DNA of 8,124 bases from Candidatus Gastranaerophilales bacterium (lineage in GTDB: Bacteria > Cyanobacteriota > Vampirovibrionia > Gastranaerophilales > Gastranaerophilaceae). The notes beneath the pieces are model-generated. The model had not been told where the DNA came from and did no database searches. It saw only the letters and a list, made by a program, of their open reading frames with translations. How positions within the stretch are numbered: position 1 is the stretch's first letter; every line of letters starts with the position of its first letter. Positions 5,751 through 8,124 of the stretch are shown piece after piece. The translations under genes were made by a program, and so were the position numbers. The stretch is from positions 1 to 8,124 of the forward strand of contig CANRHJ010000087.1 of the NCBI GenBank assembly GCA_947630355.1, given 5' to 3'.

Positions 5751-7157
5751 TTAGAATAAATTTGTTACGGCATTCCAACCATTCGAAATCCAACTTCCAA
5801 CAGTTTGAACCCCTTTTGAAATACCATTTACAACTTTTTTACCCACAAGGTATCCACCGGAACCCACAGAAACCCCAAACCGTAAGACAATATTGTTATC
5901 TTGATTACGGATATATTGTGCAGCCCAACTATCCCCTCTGATAAAGTCATCTGCATCTTGCTCAATCTCCGCAGCTACCTTTTCGCTATCAAAGTGAACA
6001 ACCCCCAAGGTCAATCCACTGGCAACCGCATTCAAGCCGCTTAAAGAGCCGTGTACTCCGACAGAGCCAAAATCCTTGGCATCAAAATTACCGTCCGCAG
6101 TCACTACTCCATATTGTTTTGCCGCACCGGAAACGGTTGCTGCTGAAACATTAACCAACCCAAGAATTGTATTAGCCTTAGATATATTTTTTGTCGCCGC
6201 CGCCGAAGTGGTATACTTTAATTTGTATTCTGTTGCCAGAATTTGGTTAGTAGCTTTTGATGAACCGCCGGCACTGCTTATAAATTGTAATGTCTTACTA
6301 CTTGCCTGTGAAGCCACATAAGCTTTTCCGCCAAAGTCGAATATAGATCCCCCCATCTTAATTGATTGTGCCGCTTTATCATAGGAAGTAGCATTGGGAT
6401 CGCTAAACACCTTGTAGGTATCAATGCCGGCAGTTGCAGTGCCGACCACGCCAGAAACCAGAGAAAGCCCCGTCATTGTCTTTCCAAACCTTGCATCAAG
6501 TTTGGAAACCTCATAAGGATGTAATGTCTTTTCATAGTATTTGTAAATTCCGGTTTCAACGCCGGCGGATGACTTAAACAGCGAAAGCATATTTGAATAA
6601 ACATCTGCCTTAGTCTGTTTTCCACCTGTCAATGAGGATGTCAGGGTTCCAAGGTAACTAAGAAAAGATGCTGAGAGAGTTGTTTTTTCACTTTTCCCGT
6701 ACTTGCCAATGCACTTCGTTATATTTGTCATCAAATCCAAAAAGGATTTAATAGGTTTTTGACCGTTGACAGTTGAGTGATTATTGATTGAATCCGTCTC
6801 TATCCTATCTTTAAAATAATCCTTCCATATTCCAAATTGTGTTCTCACCGAACGATTTGATAGCGATGCATTCACCTGCTTCTTCATAGATTTAACTTTG
6901 CTATCAGTTGTTCGATATTGATTCGCTCCATATTGGACAGTCGAACGGATTTTCCCAATTTTGCTTTCAATGTTGGACAATTGCCGCTGAACAGTATTGA
7001 GCCTATCGCGAATGTTGGCTCTGTTCTGTATTTTCTCATCAATACTGTTCTTTGTTTGTGTGAATGAGTTTTTAGCAGCAATCACATTTACTCTTGCCGA
7101 ATCCATTTGCCTTAAAGCGTCTACAACGGCAGATACATTTATTACCGTTCTGCTCAT
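5751..7157 (-). CDS. putative T7SSb effector: ESX/LXG-like helical N-terminus, glycine-rich hydrophobic C-terminus
   Basis: The protein has 468 residues and no signal peptide. Residues 6-97 form a polar helical hairpin with heptad-like hydrophobics (VVDALRQMDSARVNVIAAK, then ANIRDRLNTVQRQLSNIESK). This is the style of WXG100/LXG-type type VII substrates. It ends in Y81-RTT-D85, which matches the YxxxD/E export signal. Residues 105-220 are also mostly helical. From about 225 the chain becomes rich in G, A, S and V with several GxxxG spacings: 230-244, 364-385 and 428-460 (pairs 428/432, 435/439, 445/449). This resembles glycine-zipper pore-forming LXG toxins such as TelE of Streptococcus gallolyticus. 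There is no nuclease, NADase or other catalytic motif I can recognise, and no strict LXG motif. The ATG has GGAGGTG (plus 7165-7171) at seven bases, the strongest ribosome binding site in the window. The neighbouring DUF4176 gene supports a T7SSb role. It could instead be a structural, non-toxic substrate. Confidence 0.68.
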   Translation of the reverse strand: MSRTVINVSAVVDALRQMDSARVNVIAAKNSFTQTKNSIDEKIQNRANIRDRLNTVQRQLSNIESKIGKIRSTVQYGANQYRTTDSKVKSMKKQVNASLSNRSVRTQFGIWKDYFKDRIETDSINNHSTVNGQKPIKSFLDLMTNITKCIGKYGKSEKTTLSASFLSYLGTLTSSLTGGKQTKADVYSNMLSLFKSSAGVETGIYKYYEKTLHPYEVSKLDARFGKTMTGLSLVSGVVGTATAGIDTYKVFSDPNATSYDKAAQSIKMGGSIFDFGGKAYVASQASSKTLQFISSAGGSSKATNQILATEYKLKYTTSAAATKNISKANTILGLVNVSAATVSGAAKQYGVVTADGNFDAKDFGSVGVHGSLSGLNAVASGLTLGVVHFDSEKVAAEIEQDADDFIRGDSWAAQYIRNQDNNIVLRFGVSVGSGGYLVGKKVVNGISKGVQTVGSWISNGWNAVTNLF

Positions 7158-7189
7158 CCGTTATCACCTCCTGCTCGGAATATATCATT

Positions 7190-7480
7190 TTATCGCCTGG
7201 CTCCACAATGCGGGCAATAGGCTTGGGACGAATCAAACTGGGTAGCGCACTGCTTGCAAAAAACAATATTACCGCCCTGCTGCTGATATGGATACTGTTC
7301 CTGTGATGACGCCTGATATTGTTGCTCATAATATGTTTGCTGCGTCGGGAGATAAGAATCATTTGAATTTGAACTGTTGCTTGCTTGCTTAAATAACTTA
7401 AATAGGAAGAAAAAAATCACACCCAATAGAACAATTACTATGGCCAGCATCGCATAAATCGCTATAAATTCCGGATACAT
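7190..7480 (-). CDS. small membrane protein with C-terminal zinc ribbon
   Basis: This 96-residue protein has one strongly hydrophobic helix at residues 5-29, followed by lysines (FKLFKQ), so the C-terminus should be cytoplasmic. A linker of about 40 residues dominated by Q, Y and S (for example YYEQQYQASSQEQYPYQQQ) leads to a zinc ribbon with C75xxC78 and C89xxC92 (FCKQCATQF, YCPHCGARR). This is the mirror image of the gene at 4513-5373, which has the ribbon first and the helix after. The ATG at 7478-7480 has AGGAG about ten bases upstream. The gene lies 20 bases after the FHA gene and 32 bases before the effector gene. In T7SSb toxin operons this slot often holds small helical targeting proteins, but this protein is not obviously one. 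Function is unknown; a membrane tether for a cytoplasmic partner is inference. Confidence 0.85.
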   Translation of the reverse strand: MYPEFIAIYAMLAIVIVLLGVIFFFLFKLFKQASNSSNSNDSYLPTQQTYYEQQYQASSQEQYPYQQQGGNIVFCKQCATQFDSSQAYCPHCGARR

Positions 7481-7500
7481 TTTGCTTCAGCTCCTATACT

Positions 7501-8124
7501 TTAATTCAAGATAAATACAAAATCCTCATTAGCGAGTCTAATATTCGTCCCATTATAAATTTCGACTTCGACATTCGGTTGAAGCATCTTCCCGTTAATG
7601 TAGGTTTTATTTGTTGAATTCATGTCGGAAATAAACCATCTTCCTCTTACTTGTTTTATCTGAGCATGACACCTGCTGATTGCCGAGTTGTCTTTCACAC
7701 AATACTCGCAGCCGTACTGATCTTTGCCAATTCTAAACGAATCGGATGTAATTCTAACCTGCTCCCCGGTTTTTGCACGGCATATATACGCTGTTTGCTG
7801 TTGGGCTTCCAAGCGAACATATTGATGCTGCGGCATATTTGTTAAACAACTGTTTGATATTGTTTCAAAACCATTTTGGCCTGAATCAATACTTCCAAGG
7901 TTCAGCCCTTCATCCGCTTTATTTGCCGGAACAACATTTTTTGCCGGATCATAGATTCCTTGCGGATTATCTCCGGCGAATGCGGAAATTTTCATTCCAC
8001 ACGAAGGGAAAAAGTTGACATTGGGTTGAAGAATATTTCCGCAGTGAGAACATTTTCTTATGCACGTATTCGTTTGCTCGCCGATTTTCAGGCTTTTTAT
8101 ATATTCTTCGAGATCAAAAACAGA
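7501..8124 (-). CDS. FHA-domain protein with degenerate zinc ribbon (5' end outside window)
   Basis: The frame stays open to the right edge, so 43 residues precede the internal ATG at 7993-7995 and the true start lies beyond 8124. In the visible part, residues 25-42 form a zinc-ribbon-like motif: C25-S-H-C28 and then F-F-P-S-C42. The usual FCPxC third cysteine is Phe (codon 8008-8010). A linker of about 70 residues follows. Counting from the internal Met, the FHA domain covers about residues 70-164: FRIGK (the common GR is GK), SAISRCH (the S-x-x-H loop), SDMNSTNKTYING (the N-x-T / NG block) and a final strand FVFIL. FHA domains bind phosphothreonine peptides. In T7SSb, EssC itself carries N-terminal FHA domains, so a separate FHA protein fits such a locus. 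It is the first visible gene of the operon and lies 20 bases before the next. Confidence 0.85.
   Translation of the reverse strand, partial: SVFDLEEYIKSLKIGEQTNTCIRKCSHCGNILQPNVNFFPSCGMKISAFAGDNPQGIYDPAKNVVPANKADEGLNLGSIDSGQNGFETISNSCLTNMPQHQYVRLEAQQQTAYICRAKTGEQVRITSDSFRIGKDQYGCEYCVKDNSAISRCHAQIKQVRGRWFISDMNSTNKTYINGKMLQPNVEVEIYNGTNIRLANEDFVFILN

Noticed and set aside
7501..7995. FHA protein starting at the internal ATG at 7993-7995
   Set aside because: The frame is open to the window edge and encodes a zinc-ribbon motif directly before this Met, and there is no ribosome binding site before the ATG. The real start is outside the window.
1..8124. CRISPR array, tRNA or rRNA genes, riboswitch
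   Set aside because: I saw no regularly spaced direct repeats, no cloverleaf with a TTC loop, no rRNA-like conserved stretch and no recognisable riboswitch core.

Overview
The window looks like a chromosomal accessory locus of a low-to-moderate GC member of the Bacillota, most likely a gut-type Clostridia (Oscillospiraceae or Lachnospiraceae style). The evidence is strong AGGAGG-type ribosome binding sites, small zinc-ribbon membrane proteins with Q/N/Y-rich linkers, a DUF4176 protein of the kind found in type VIIb secretion (T7SSb) loci, an FHA protein, and a WG-repeat lipoprotein. Species cannot be assigned from the sequence.

All convincing genes lie on the minus strand, so the locus reads from the right edge to the left. 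In transcription order they are: (1) a zinc-ribbon plus FHA protein cut by the right edge (7501-8124); (2) a small membrane protein with a C-terminal zinc ribbon (7190-7480); (3) a 468-residue protein with an ESX/LXG-like helical N-terminus and a glycine-rich hydrophobic C-terminus, a candidate T7SSb effector (5751-7157); (4) a DUF4176-type protein (5411-5722); (5) a zinc ribbon, one membrane helix and an extracytoplasmic domain (4513-5373); (6) a protein with an unrecognised N-terminal domain, a central zinc ribbon and about four C-terminal helices (3467-4501); (7) a lipoprotein with WG-like repeats and an OmpA-like C-terminus, split by an apparent frameshift (1548-3436); (8) a zinc ribbon plus DUF805 membrane protein (881-1474); (9) a short protein matching only the N-terminal cysteine-rich domain of prepilin peptidases (335-811). 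Genes 1 to 7 are separated by only 11 to 37 bases, which fits one transcript. Gaps of 73 and 69 bases flank gene 8. A strong minus-strand terminator hairpin at 216-252 closes the set. Beyond it, at the left edge, is a fragment of an IS3-like transposase.

The unifying theme is paired CxxC zinc knuckles, found in six of the nine genes at N-terminal, central or C-terminal positions. All predicted ribbons lie on the cytoplasmic side, and four are joined by disordered Q/N/Y/P-rich linkers to membrane segments. My working model, which is inference, is a T7SSb-linked export or defence module. The 468-residue protein would be the exported, possibly pore-forming, effector. DUF4176 would be a T7SSb accessory protein, FHA a phospho-threonine sensor, and the zinc-ribbon membrane proteins adaptor or immunity factors. 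The lipoprotein with the OmpA-like domain would contact the cell wall. The secretion ATPase EssC and the other T7SS core genes are not in the window.
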